A DNA stretch of 64,000 bases from Sphingomonas sp. LY54. Lineage in GTDB: Bacteria > Pseudomonadota > Alphaproteobacteria > Sphingomonadales > Sphingomonadaceae. Made by a program: the position numbers and the translations under genes. This document shows positions 18,752-27,174 of this stretch, one piece after another. How positions within the stretch are numbered: position 1 is the first letter of the stretch; the number at the start of each line of letters is the position of its first letter. The stretch lies in NCBI RefSeq assembly GCF_035594035.1, contig NZ_CP141588.1, positions 3,006,501 to 3,070,500 of the forward strand. Reading direction: 5' to 3'. The notes under the pieces were generated by a model. The model was given only the letters and a program-made list of their open reading frames with translations, searched no databases and was not told where the DNA came from.

Positions 18752-19870
18752 TCAGGGACGGACCTGCACCGCCACTTCCGATCGCTGGTCGCCGCGCTGC
18801 ACGGTAAGCTGAAGGCGGCTGCCGATCGTGGTCAGGCCGACTGCGTTGCGCAGCGCGGCGGCCGTCGCGGTGGGGACACCGTTTGCGGCAACGACGATGT
18901 CGCCCCGCTGCAATCCCGCCGCCGCTGCCGCTGAATTGGGCGCCACACCGGCGATCAGCGCGCCCTCGGCCGGCGCGGCGGCGCTGCCGGGCGGCGTAAA
19001 GGTTTCGGTGATGACGACGCCGATCTGGCCGCGCCGCACTTCGCCATGCTCCAGGATCTGCTCCATCACGAATTTGGCGGTGGCCGCCGGGACGGCGAAA
19101 CCGATGCCGACATTGGCGCCGGGGCCGAAGATCGCGCTGTTGATGCCCATGATGTTGCCGTCCATGCCGATCAGCGGGCCGCCCGAATTGCCCGGATTGA
19201 TCGGCGCGTCGGTCTGGATGTAGCTCTCATAGCCGTCCGCGCTGAGGCCCCTGGCAAGCGCGCTGACGATGCCGGCGGTCACGGTCTGGCCGAGTCCGAA
19301 CGGATTGCCGATCGCCATCGCGTAATCGCCGACCTCAACCGCGTCGGAATCGCCGAGCGCGAGCTGGGGCAGTTTGTCGCCCCTGATGCGCAGCAAGGCG
19401 ATGTCGGTCGGCTGGTCGCTGCCCACCAGTTCCGCCTCGAACTTGCGGCGATCGGTCAGCGTCACCTCGATCACCCGCGCGTTGGCGACGACGTGATGGT
19501 TGGTGAGGATAAGCCCGCGGCCGGCGTCGACGATCACTCCGGAGCCGGCGGCGAGGCGCGGCGCGACCGCGGAATCCGGGACTCCGAAATAGCGGCGGAA
19601 GAAGGGATCGCGGAGCATGGGGTTCTGCTCGAGCGGCGAGCTCTGCAGCACGGCGATGTTGACGACCGCCGGGGCAGCGCGCTTGACGAGCGGGGCGAGG
19701 GTGCGCCGGTCGGGCGGGAGCGCCGGCTCCGGGCCGGCCGTCGCCTGCTCGCCCGGCTCGCGGGTTGCGTTCGCATCCTGGTTCTGGGCGTCGCACGCCG
19801 CCAGGGCGAGCACGAGGCTGACGAGAGACCCGGTGCGCATCACGATGCGAGACCTGCTTTTCCGCTGCAT
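18752..19870 (-). CDS. HtrA/DegP-like serine protease lipoprotein with one PDZ domain
   Basis: A 372-residue trypsin-like periplasmic protease. A lipobox, LAAC at 23-26, suggests lipid anchoring. The catalytic triad is His126 (LTNHHVV), Asp156 (TDIALL) and Ser229 (GNSGGP). A single PDZ domain spans about 275-370 (GLQRGDIVVAANGVP), so architecture is like DegS or MucD-type HtrA rather than two-PDZ DegP. It likely degrades misfolded envelope proteins. The start at 19870 (MQRKSRSR) has GAGGAG about 12 bases upstream; Met11 (MRTGSL) is an alternative that would still give the signal peptide. Confidence 0.9.
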   Translation of the reverse strand: MQRKSRSRIVMRTGSLVSLVLALAACDAQNQDANATREPGEQATAGPEPALPPDRRTLAPLVKRAAPAVVNIAVLQSSPLEQNPMLRDPFFRRYFGVPDSAVAPRLAAGSGVIVDAGRGLILTNHHVVANARVIEVTLTDRRKFEAELVGSDQPTDIALLRIRGDKLPQLALGDSDAVEVGDYAMAIGNPFGLGQTVTAGIVSALARGLSADGYESYIQTDAPINPGNSGGPLIGMDGNIMGINSAIFGPGANVGIGFAVPAATAKFVMEQILEHGEVRRGQIGVVITETFTPPGSAAAPAEGALIAGVAPNSAAAAAGLQRGDIVVAANGVPTATAAALRNAVGLTTIGSRLQLTVQRGDQRSEVAVQVRP

Positions 19871-19940
19871 CACCGCTGCTCCTCGCCATGGACGATCAGA
19901 CCCCAATGGATCGCGCCGTCGCGGGTTCCGCACCGGCGTT

Positions 19941-20621
19941 TCATTCGCGGTCCGGATATTGTTCGCCATCGTGCGGACGAGCGACGGGAAGTCCCCAGCC
20001 GCGCAGGATGGCGAGCACGCGAAACGCGAAGCAGAAAAGAGCGGCCCCGATCGCCGCCGCCACCGTCGGCCAGTCGAGCAAGTCCCCGACGACCACCATC
20101 GTCGCGCCCGCGAGCGCGGCCACGGCATAGAGGTCGCCGCGGAGCACCGAAGGGGTGCGCGTGACGAGCAGGTCGCGGGCGATGCCGCCTCCGACGCCGG
20201 TCAGCATGCCGAGCAAGGCCGCCATCGGCGGACTGAGCCCGAAGTCGAGCGCTTTCTGGGTCCCGGCGACGGCGAAGAAGGCGAGGCCCGCAGCGTCGAA
20301 GACGAGCAACGCCGTGCGCTGCCGAGAGACCGGGGAATAGCAGAAGAAGGTGATGAGGCCGGCGGCGATCGCCGACGCGCAATAGCGCCAGTCGCTGACC
20401 GCGGCCGGGGGCACCGAGCCGATCAGCAGGTCACGCGTGATCCCGCCGGCGGTCGCGGCGGCGACCGACACGACCAGCACGCCATAGACGTCGAGCCGCC
20501 GCCTTATCCCCTGCATCGCGCCGCTGATCGCGAACACGAACGTGCCGGCAAGGTCGAGCGCGATGACGAGGTCGCGCGTGACCCTTTCGTCGAGAAGCTC
20601 GGTCAGCGACGGCAGGTTCAC
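19941..20621 (-). CDS. TRIC-type/UPF0126 cation channel-like membrane protein
   Basis: A 226-residue protein with seven hydrophobic segments and two related halves: DLAGTFVFAISGAMQGIRRR with VSVAAATAGGITRDLLIGSV, and FDAAGLAFFAVAGTQKALDF with GMLTGVGGGIARDLL. These GG-x-x-RD repeats are the UPF0126 signature; bacterial members are structurally related to eukaryotic TRIC potassium channels. The physiological role in bacteria is uncertain. It lies between the HtrA and M20 genes on the same strand. Confidence 0.88.
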   Translation of the reverse strand: MNLPSLTELLDERVTRDLVIALDLAGTFVFAISGAMQGIRRRLDVYGVLVVSVAAATAGGITRDLLIGSVPPAAVSDWRYCASAIAAGLITFFCYSPVSRQRTALLVFDAAGLAFFAVAGTQKALDFGLSPPMAALLGMLTGVGGGIARDLLVTRTPSVLRGDLYAVAALAGATMVVVGDLLDWPTVAAAIGAALFCFAFRVLAILRGWGLPVARPHDGEQYPDRE

Positions 20622-20658
20622 CGGCCCCGGCGCCGCTTCGGCGCGTCACGCCCGGCCG

Positions 20659-21927
20659 TCATTTGGCCAGCCAGGCGAGCGCGCCGACGACCATCGCCTC
20701 GACCCCGGTCGAGAGGGTGGGGTGGACGACCGGCGCGAACAACGGACTGTGATTGACCGGGAGGTCGTTGATCCGGCCCTCGGCCTTGGCCTTGGCATAG
20801 GTTTCGGGGTCGGTGCCGCCCACGAACCAGTAGACCGAGGGCGAATCCCAGGCGCTGCCGAAGCAGCCGAAATCCTCGCTCGCCGGAGCGGGGCCGGAGT
20901 GGCGCACGTGATCGGCCGGAAAGTGGCGGCGCAGCGCCTCGGCGACGCGGTCGCTCGCTTCCTTGTCGTTGACGTTGAGCGGGTAGCGATCGAGCGGAGT
21001 GATTTCGGGCGGGCGTGGCGCCCCGGAGGCCGCGGCTTCGGCATTGGCCATCCGCTCTATCGCCTCCAGCACATGCTTGCGCACGCCTTCGTCGAAGGTG
21101 CGCACGTTCAGTTTGAGGAGGGCCTCGTCGGGGATCACATTCTCCTTGGTGCCCGCCTGCAGCACGCCGATCGTGACGACCGCGGCGTCGGTGGCGGCGG
21201 TTTCGCGCGATACGATCGTCTGCAGCCGCAGCACGAGCGCTGCCGCCATGACGATCGGATCGACGCTGGCCTGCGGCATCGAGCCGTGCGCGCCGCGGCC
21301 GAACAGGCGGATCTGCAGGCTGTCGGCGGCCGACGTGATCGGCCCGGCGCTGCCGGCAACGGTGCCCGACGGCCCGACCATGACATGCTGGCCGAGCACG
21401 ACGTCGGGCCTGGGGAAGCGGTCGAGCAGGCCGTCGTCGAGCATGGCCCGCGCGCCTTCCGCCGTTTCCTCGCCGGGCTGGAAGACCGCCATCAAGGTGC
21501 CGCTCCAAGCCTCGCGCCGGCGCGAGAGCAGAGCCGTCGCGCCCATCAGCCACGCGACGTGCATGTCGTGGCCGCAGACATGCGAAACGGGCACGCACGC
21601 CTTGTCGGCGTCCTCGGCAGTGACCTTGCTGGCATAATCGAGGCCCGTCGCTTCCTGGATCGGCAACGCGTCCATGTCGGCGCGGAGCAGGACGGTGGGG
21701 CCGTCGCCGTTGCGAAGCAGCCCGACCACGCCCGTCTTGCCGACCCCGCTGGTCACCTCGAAGCCGTTCTCCTCGAGATGCTTGGCGGCAAGGGCCGCGG
21801 TGCGGTGCTCCTGCATCGACAGTTCGGGGTTGGAATGGACGTCCTTATAGGCCGCTTCGAGCTCGGGGAGGAGAGCGGGCAGGTCGGCCAGGACCGGGGC
21901 TGCGGGATCGGTTGCGGTCGAGTCCAT
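20659..21927 (-). CDS. M20 family metallo-amidohydrolase (hippurate hydrolase-like)
   Basis: A 422-residue cytoplasmic di-zinc hydrolase that cuts the amide bond of N-acyl or N-carbamoyl amino acids. Residues include VCGHDMHVAWLMGA with the M20D metal-binding Cys/His, ADMDALPIQEATGLDYAS with its Asp, FQPGEETAEGARAML with catalytic Glu pair, and a late His in SEDFGCFG/HPTLS. The dimerisation domain sits near 205-315. Exact substrate is not deducible. Same strand as neighbouring TRIC and HtrA genes but with its own gap. Confidence 0.87.
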   Translation of the reverse strand: MDSTATDPAAPVLADLPALLPELEAAYKDVHSNPELSMQEHRTAALAAKHLEENGFEVTSGVGKTGVVGLLRNGDGPTVLLRADMDALPIQEATGLDYASKVTAEDADKACVPVSHVCGHDMHVAWLMGATALLSRRREAWSGTLMAVFQPGEETAEGARAMLDDGLLDRFPRPDVVLGQHVMVGPSGTVAGSAGPITSAADSLQIRLFGRGAHGSMPQASVDPIVMAAALVLRLQTIVSRETAATDAAVVTIGVLQAGTKENVIPDEALLKLNVRTFDEGVRKHVLEAIERMANAEAAASGAPRPPEITPLDRYPLNVNDKEASDRVAEALRRHFPADHVRHSGPAPASEDFGCFGSAWDSPSVYWFVGGTDPETYAKAKAEGRINDLPVNHSPLFAPVVHPTLSTGVEAMVVGALAWLAK

Positions 21928-21983
21928 GGGCCTGCTCCTGCAAATGTCGCCGCCCTTGGCAAAGTCCCGGGGGACTTAGCCTT

Positions 21984-23555
21984 TCATAAAAGCCATTCGA
22001 TCGGCAGCAGCGAGAGCAATGCGACCGCGGCGCGTTGCCAACGCGTGGTGCCGGGCTCGGTTGCGTGGCGAATCTCCCGGCCGTCCCTGCGCTCGATCCA
22101 GTAGATCTCGCCTTCCGGCGAGAGCCGGACTTCGTAGGTTCTGGCCGGGGCGGAGCGTTCGAAGGCGGCCTGCATGCGTTCGGCAAGTGCCGGGCTCTCG
22201 ATCACGAAACCGAGCTCGGTGTTGAGATGGGCCGAGCGCGGATCGAAGTTGAACGAGCCGACGAAGACGCGGCGGCCGTCGACGGCGAAGGTCTTGGCAT
22301 GGAGCGCCGATCCCGCGCCGCTCAGTTTCGAGCCGCTGCCGCCGACTCCGCTCGCGTGGCGCCTCGGCCTCGATCCTGGCGCCGACCCGCGCATTTCGTA
22401 AAGACGCACGCCCGCCGCCAGCAGCTTCTTGCGCCATTTGACGTAGCCGGCATGGACGATCGGCACGTCGGTCGCTTCCAGCGCGTTGGTGAGGATGGTG
22501 ACCTGCACGCCGCGCCCGGCCATGGCCGCGAAAGCCGCGGTGCCCGCCTTGGCCGGCACGAAATAGCCCGAGACCAGGCCCAGCGTACGGCGCGGTTCGC
22601 CCAGCGCGTCCTTCAGCTTGGCGACGAGAAGCTGCTCGGGCGCGGCCCGGCCCAGGCCCTTGGCGGGATCGTCGCTAATCATCCGCGTCGGCGCCCATTC
22701 CATCACGATCGCGCGCTCGACCAGCTGGCGGACGAACGGGGAATCCCGAACGGCCTCGAGATAGGGCCGTGCCCCCGGATCGCGCGCCGCATCGGCCGCG
22801 CGCGCCGCAATCTCCGTTGGTCCGCCCGACGCCGGCACGATCCGGTCGGCGGGGTAGGAGGAGAGGCTCGCCCAATAGGAATCGAAGTCGGCGGAGACGT
22901 CGGCGACCACCGGGCCGACGCCGAGCACGTCGAGGTCCGCGAACAAAGCGCCGTCGCCCGCGCCGAAATATTCGTCGCCGATATTGCGGCCGCCGACGAT
23001 CGTCGCCTGATTGTCGACCGTGAACGACTTGTTGTGCATGCGGCGGTTGAGCCGCGAGAAATCGGTGAGGAAGCCGATCAGGCGCGGGGCACGGATCGTA
23101 AAGGGGTTGAACAGCCGCACTTCGATATTGGGATGCGCGTCGAGCGCGGCGAGGACCGGGTCCAGGCCAACGGTGTTGTTGTCGTCGAGGAGGAGGCGCA
23201 CGCGTACGCCGCGCTCGGCCGCCGCGCGCAGCTCGTCGAACAACAGGGTGCCGGTGAGGTCGGCGTGCCAGATATAATATTGGGCATCGATGCTGCTCTC
23301 GGCGGCCCGCGCCAGCAGGATCCGCGCGGCGAAGGCGCCGGCCGGATCGGCGAGCGGATGAATGCCCGAGTGGCCGGCGGGCGCGGCAGCGACGGCGGGC
23401 GCGATCGCCCGGCCGAGCGCGGTGTCGCCGGTATCGGCATAAGCGCGCGAGGCGGTCCGGTTCTCAAGCGAGGGCAAGGGCGCCAACACCCGCACGGCAA
23501 GGCCGGCCCCGACCAGCGCCAGCACCCCCAGCAGGAGCGCGCGCAGCCATCTCAT
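21984..23555 (-). CDS. Phospholipase D-family protein (cardiolipin synthase-like)
   Basis: A 523-residue membrane-anchored PLD superfamily enzyme. One N-terminal transmembrane helix (LRALLLGVLALVGAGLAVRV) is followed by two HKD catalytic motifs, MHNKSFTVDNQATIVGGRN and LHAKTFAVDGRRVFVGSFNF, each with the downstream GG/GS-N pattern. These hydrolyse or transfer phosphatidyl groups. The long form with a periplasmic catalytic part resembles ClsC/YmdC-type cardiolipin synthases. A Gly/Ser-rich linker (about 395-420) precedes the second HKD. It lies just outside the proposed genomic island. Confidence 0.87.
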   Translation of the reverse strand: MRWLRALLLGVLALVGAGLAVRVLAPLPSLENRTASRAYADTGDTALGRAIAPAVAAAPAGHSGIHPLADPAGAFAARILLARAAESSIDAQYYIWHADLTGTLLFDELRAAAERGVRVRLLLDDNNTVGLDPVLAALDAHPNIEVRLFNPFTIRAPRLIGFLTDFSRLNRRMHNKSFTVDNQATIVGGRNIGDEYFGAGDGALFADLDVLGVGPVVADVSADFDSYWASLSSYPADRIVPASGGPTEIAARAADAARDPGARPYLEAVRDSPFVRQLVERAIVMEWAPTRMISDDPAKGLGRAAPEQLLVAKLKDALGEPRRTLGLVSGYFVPAKAGTAAFAAMAGRGVQVTILTNALEATDVPIVHAGYVKWRKKLLAAGVRLYEMRGSAPGSRPRRHASGVGGSGSKLSGAGSALHAKTFAVDGRRVFVGSFNFDPRSAHLNTELGFVIESPALAERMQAAFERSAPARTYEVRLSPEGEIYWIERRDGREIRHATEPGTTRWQRAAVALLSLLPIEWLL

Positions 23556-23773
23556 CCCGGGCTCAAGGGCGATGCCGCGCCATCCCGCGCAGCCTGGCCG
23601 GGCCGGTCGCCGCGCATGTCGCCAGGGAGCAGGAGCATCAGCACCATAATCCCATAAGCCAGCGAGGGCGCGAGCGGCAAGCCGAGCGACGCCACGAAGC
23701 CCAGCACGTCATGGTCTAAAGGCAGGAAAAGCCGCACCGGAAGAGTGGTGACCCCTGCGGGAGGGGACATCAC
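23552..23773 (-). CDS. Doubtful small membrane protein (73 aa) overlapping att-like repeat
   Basis: An open frame of 73 residues with one or two hydrophobic stretches (DVLGFVASLGLPLAPSLAYG and the following IMVLMLLLPGD). Its stop overlaps the PLD start by ATGA, which favours a real upstream partner of that gene. However, its first codons fall across the tRNA-Glu-like 17-mer at 23747-23763, so the present N-terminus (MMSPPAGVTTL) is probably a by-product of island insertion and the original start lay elsewhere. No family recognised. Confidence 0.3.
   Translation of the reverse strand: MMSPPAGVTTLPVRLFLPLDHDVLGFVASLGLPLAPSLAYGIMVLMLLLPGDMRGDRPGQAARDGAASPLSPG
23747..23763. repeat. Partial tRNA-Glu 3' end, probable island attachment site
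   Basis: TGGTGACCCCTGCGGGA matches 56545-56561 (the CCA end, acceptor 3' strand and start of the T arm of the tRNA-Glu gene) at 16 of 17 bases, same orientation. This is the layout left when an element integrates into the 3' end of a tRNA gene. It would be the distal att copy of a 32.8-kb island. Confidence 0.55.
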
Positions 23774-24057
23774 AAAATAAAATCACGCTAATTCAAAGCG
23801 TACCGCCTCCGATTCCAACAATTCGGAGCAGTTCGTACCACCTAATCGGATTAGTTGAACCTACTGCGATCCACATCGATCGCGCACCGCTATGTCGGCA
23901 TGTCGTGCGGCGGTTATGCACAACACCGTCGCCGAAGAATGTACCTACGCCCCGAAAGGCTCAACCCGATCCCCATACCGATGAGCAACGCGCCACGCAG
24001 CTAGCCGATGCTAGTTAGACAAGGGGCGGGACAGATTCGGATAGAAGGCGAGGCCGG
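23774..24057. promoter_or_regulatory. Intergenic region with CTAATC-G-GATTAG dyad
   Basis: This 284-bp gap is AT-richer than its surroundings and has no convincing gene. It holds a 13-bp dyad, CTAATC-G-GATTAG (23842-23854), 204 bp upstream of the receiver gene. It could be a regulator site; no partner can be named. Confidence 0.3.
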
Positions 24058-24420
24058 GTGCACGCCCTCATAATTGAAGACGAAGTCTATACGGCCGAAA
24101 TGCTCAGGTTCGCGCTCAGCGGTATGGGGTTCAGGTCCTTCGATGTCGCAGTTTCCGAGAAGGAAGCCAGGGCAGCAGTTGCGGCGCGGCGGCCTGACCT
24201 CATCTGTGCAGACGTAACGCTCAATCCGGGCGACGGAATAAGGGTCGTGAAAAGCATTTTGGCTGGAACCGGCATACCAGTGTTCTTTGTGACGGCGGCC
24301 CCGCAAAGGGTGGAAACCGCAATCCCGGACGCTATCGTAGTGCCGAAGCCATTCTCGTTGAAGCAGGTTTACCTCGCCAGCGAACGGGCGCTGGAGCGAG
24401 GCAAGAAGCCTTTTCCGTAA
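24058..24420 (+). CDS. Stand-alone receiver (CheY-like) response regulator
   Basis: A 120-residue protein that is only a receiver domain. ALIIEDEVYTAEMLRFAL gives the acidic pair (ED), ICADVTLNPGDG the phospho-accepting Asp, FFVTAAP the Thr switch position and VVPKPFSLKQ the conserved Lys. It would be phosphorylated by a histidine kinase and act by protein contact, as no output domain is present. Start is GTG at 24058, preceded by GCGAGG. No kinase gene is near. The region has somewhat lower GC than the genes to its left and is the first gene of the proposed island. Confidence 0.8.
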   Translation: MHALIIEDEVYTAEMLRFALSGMGFRSFDVAVSEKEARAAVAARRPDLICADVTLNPGDGIRVVKSILAGTGIPVFFVTAAPQRVETAIPDAIVVPKPFSLKQVYLASERALERGKKPFP

Positions 24421-24480
24421 TCAGATGCCGCGATTGGCGGCGCAGCGCTGACGATGAGCGACACGCTTCCCTTTCTTGCT

Positions 24481-24515
24481 AAAGGCATGGCCGCCCGCAG
24501 GACAGCCATGCCTTT
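24481..24515. terminator. Bidirectional hairpin between convergent genes
   Basis: A perfect 11-bp inverted repeat, AAAGGCATGGC / GCCATGCCTTT, with a 13-base loop lies between the stops of the receiver gene (+) and the Gly-rich protein gene (-). A-runs and T-runs at both stem ends suit a terminator for both strands. Confidence 0.6.
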
Positions 24516-24523
24516 GAACGATC

Positions 24524-25258
24524 TCAACGCGCGGGCTGCTCCTTGGCCTCCTTGCGGAGTTCCGCACGCGACATCGCCGAGACGAGCGCGTCGCCAGAGA
24601 CGCTGAAATTGTCGGCTGGAAGCGCGGCCACCCGGTTGCCGGCCTCGACGAGCACGGCGTCCACTACTCCGTTGGCGCGCGAGCGGACGCCTTGCACCTC
24701 GCCGATCGCACGGCCGGAGGCGTCGCGAACGATCATGCCGGGGCTGACCGCGACCGCACCGGCGGAAGCCGCGGCTGCCGAGCCCGCGGCGGCAAGGGTT
24801 TGAAGCCCCGCGCCGGCCGAACCGGCGATCGAGCTGGACGCTCCACCCGGGGCACGGCCGGCGATCCCCGTCACAGGCGAAACCGTGCTCCGGGCGACGC
24901 CGGCGACTGCATCCGTGCCGACCGCTTCGATGCCCGCCGAGGCGCCACCCGAGCCGCTACCGGACGCACCACCGGAAAGGAGGCCGCCACCTGATGCGGA
25001 GCCTGCAGCGCTGCCGCGCGCATCGGCGCGGGCGCTGCCCGAGCGGGCGTCGACATTGCGGTCGACACGGGCGGCGCCCGAAAGCGCGCCGTTGGCTGTG
25101 TTCGAAGCATTGCCGAGGCCGCCAAGGTTGCCGCCAACGCCGCCGCCCAGATTGCCGCCGAGGGCTCCGCCAAGTCCGCCGCCGCCCAGCAGTTGAGCCG
25201 AAACCGGGGACGCGATCAGCGCAAGGCCGGCGCACATCGTAGTCAAACGGATTTTCAT
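24524..25258 (-). CDS. Secreted Gly/Ala-rich protein with C-terminal PRC-barrel-like part
   Basis: A 244-residue protein with a signal peptide (MKIRLTTMCAGLALIASPVSA). Residues 23-50 are Gly-Leu repeats (LLGGGGLGGALGGNLGGGVGG), followed by about 110 residues of low-complexity Ala/Gly/Ser. The last 70 residues (VSPGMIVRDASGRAIGEVQG, then VDAVLVEAGNRVAALPADNF) resemble a PRC-barrel-type fold. A structural or surface role is likely; no enzyme motif is seen. It is on the same strand as, and directly downstream of, the subtilase gene, whose mature N-terminus has a similar Gly/Leu-rich stretch (QLLRGAPVGGILNDLGGLGA). Confidence 0.7.
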   Translation of the reverse strand: MKIRLTTMCAGLALIASPVSAQLLGGGGLGGALGGNLGGGVGGNLGGLGNASNTANGALSGAARVDRNVDARSGSARADARGSAAGSASGGGLLSGGASGSGSGGASAGIEAVGTDAVAGVARSTVSPVTGIAGRAPGGASSSIAGSAGAGLQTLAAAGSAAAASAGAVAVSPGMIVRDASGRAIGEVQGVRSRANGVVDAVLVEAGNRVAALPADNFSVSGDALVSAMSRAELRKEAKEQPAR

Positions 25259-25333
25259 GGGGAAAGTCTCCTAGCCGTGTTGGTATTCCATCTGGCTAAC
25301 GAGACCTGTGCCGCGTTTAATCCCGCACCCGCG

Positions 25334-26617
25334 CTATTTTTTCGGGAGCGGGGTCCGGCACTCGCCGCAGACGAGGCCGCGGCCGAAAATATTGTCTGGG
25401 CCCTTGCGCCCGAGATCCTTCGCTTCAGCGTCGAGCGTCGCGAGCGAGGAACGGGCGAGCCGCCCGGCGACCAGCGGGACTGCGAACGAGGTGCCACGCA
25501 CAGGCTTCAGCCCGCCGCCAGGGGCGGCGGCAGCCATGTCGCTTCCAGGGGCGGCATAATCGAGGTGGAGGCTTGGGCCAGCCTCGATCAGCGGCCGGTT
25601 CCGGCCGTCCACTCCCGTCACCGCGATCACTCCCGGATAGGAGGCGGGATAAGCGGGGGGGGCGGCCGGCCCGTCATTGCCGACCGGGGCTACGACGTAC
25701 ATGCCGCGGGCGCGCGCCTGCGCTACCGCTTTGGCGACCAAAGGGTTGGGCGGACCGGTAAGGCTCATGGCAACCACGCGCACATCGTTCTGCGCCATCC
25801 AGCCGAGCGCGCGGGCTATGGCAAGCGCGTTGCCACCCTTGGGGTCGCGGCCATAGATGTCGGCAACGAGCAGCGCGGCCCCTGGCGCGGACCCTCGCAC
25901 CGTTCCTGTGCCCACGACCAGCGACGCCACGGCCGTGCCATGGCCGCTTGGCAGCGGCGCGCCGGTGGCGAAGCCCCTCTGATCTACCGCCCCAAGCGAC
26001 GAATGCTGGCCCACGCCGCCATCTATCATACCGATTTTCGGACCTCCCGGGGCCGCTGCGCCGGTCGCGAGCGCGCCGGCGGCCGCGACCGCGCCGGCGC
26101 TGCCGCTCTGCAAGTGGACGTAGTTGGGCGAAAATTCCGCGTCGGGCGCGATCTGCCGAAGTCGCGCCATCGCCTCCTCCAGCGACTGCCCCGCAGGCGG
26201 GCGGAAAGTCACCGAACGAATTTCCAGCCCCTCAACCAGTTCGTCCGCCGTCACGGCGAACCCGGCGGCACGGGCTTTCGCGAGAACCGTCGGCGACGGA
26301 TCGACGACAACGATCTCCCCCCGGACGGCGGGCCCGAGCGGCGCCATTTCCAGCGCGTCGCGATTGGCGCGAACAAGTTCAAGGAGGCGGGATCGACGGG
26401 CTTCGGAGAGGCGCTCGATGTGGCGCGGTACGTCGCGGACCACCTCCTGAACCTCGCCGAGTGCACCGGCGCCGAGGCCTCCAAGGTCGTTCAATATGCC
26501 ACCGACCGGCGCACCGCGGAGCAGTTGGGCGTGCGATATGCCGCCCGCGGCGAGAGCCGCAACAAACGCCATTGCCCGAACTGCTCCGCCGATCCACATG
26601 GAGCGCCTTTGCCACAT
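25334..26617 (-). CDS. Exported subtilisin-like (S8) serine protease
   Basis: A protease of about 427 residues. Signal peptide ends near residue 30 (AAGGISHA). Residues 31-170 look like a pro-region with an inhibitor-I9-like segment (RQIAPDAEFSPNYVHLQ). The catalytic triad is Asp199 (GMIDGGVG), His226 (SGHGTAVAS) and Ser377 (GTSFAVPLVAG), with oxyanion Asn314 (VGNDGP). It is divergent from an ECF sigma/anti-sigma pair, so it may be a target of, or act within, that envelope-stress circuit. Start is uncertain: 26617 (MWQRRSMW) or 26599 (MWIGG) suit the signal peptide; the frame stays open further upstream over the sigma gene. Confidence 0.85.
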   Translation of the reverse strand: MWQRRSMWIGGAVRAMAFVAALAAGGISHAQLLRGAPVGGILNDLGGLGAGALGEVQEVVRDVPRHIERLSEARRSRLLELVRANRDALEMAPLGPAVRGEIVVVDPSPTVLAKARAAGFAVTADELVEGLEIRSVTFRPPAGQSLEEAMARLRQIAPDAEFSPNYVHLQSGSAGAVAAAGALATGAAAPGGPKIGMIDGGVGQHSSLGAVDQRGFATGAPLPSGHGTAVASLVVGTGTVRGSAPGAALLVADIYGRDPKGGNALAIARALGWMAQNDVRVVAMSLTGPPNPLVAKAVAQARARGMYVVAPVGNDGPAAPPAYPASYPGVIAVTGVDGRNRPLIEAGPSLHLDYAAPGSDMAAAAPGGGLKPVRGTSFAVPLVAGRLARSSLATLDAEAKDLGRKGPDNIFGRGLVCGECRTPLPKK

Positions 26618-26685
26618 TTTTTCTTTCACGGGGATGAAACGGACCTGGGCATCCGTTTCCTCCCTGAAACCATGGAGACCGCGGT

Positions 26686-27174
26686 TTGAATGCTTTTGAG
26701 CGCGAGTTGCTGACGCTGCTTCCGCGGCTGCGTCGCTTCGCCCGGTCATTGGCGCGGGACGCGGCTGACGCGGACGATCTGTGCCAGTTCGCGCTTGAGC
26801 GGGCGCTCAAGGCACGCGAGCAATGGCAGGCGGGAACGCGAATGGATTCGTGGATGTACCGGATCGTGCGCAATTGCTGGATCGACGAAGTCCGTGCCCG
26901 CACGCGGCGGGCCCGGACGTTTGCACCCGAGGAGGCAGGAAGCCAGGTGGGCGATGAAGGGCATGAGGCGATCGAGCGCACGCTGGAGATGCAGGATGTC
27001 GGAAAGGCGATGGCGGAGCTGCCGCTCGAGCAGCGCGAGGTGATCGCGCTCGTGCTGGTCGAGGGGCTCGCTTATCGCGAGGCTGCGGACATCCTCGACA
27101 TCCCGATGGGAACGCTGACGTCGCGCCTCACACGGGGGCGGCAGGCGCTGGTGAGAAGGCTGGAGGCCGCATGA
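26686..27174 (+). CDS. ECF RNA polymerase sigma factor
   Basis: A 162-residue extracytoplasmic-function sigma factor. Region 2 (about 10-75): LARDAADADDLCQFALERAL and MDSWMYRIVRNCWIDEVRAR; region 4 (about 108-160): MAELPLEQREVIALVLVEGL and YREAADILDIPMGTLTSRL. It directs RNA polymerase to a small regulon and is held by the membrane anti-sigma factor encoded directly after it (4-base ATGA overlap). Start is TTG at 26686 with GGAGACC upstream. Divergent to the S8 protease, 68 bases from its start. Confidence 0.9.
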   Translation: MNAFERELLTLLPRLRRFARSLARDAADADDLCQFALERALKAREQWQAGTRMDSWMYRIVRNCWIDEVRARTRRARTFAPEEAGSQVGDEGHEAIERTLEMQDVGKAMAELPLEQREVIALVLVEGLAYREAADILDIPMGTLTSRLTRGRQALVRRLEAA

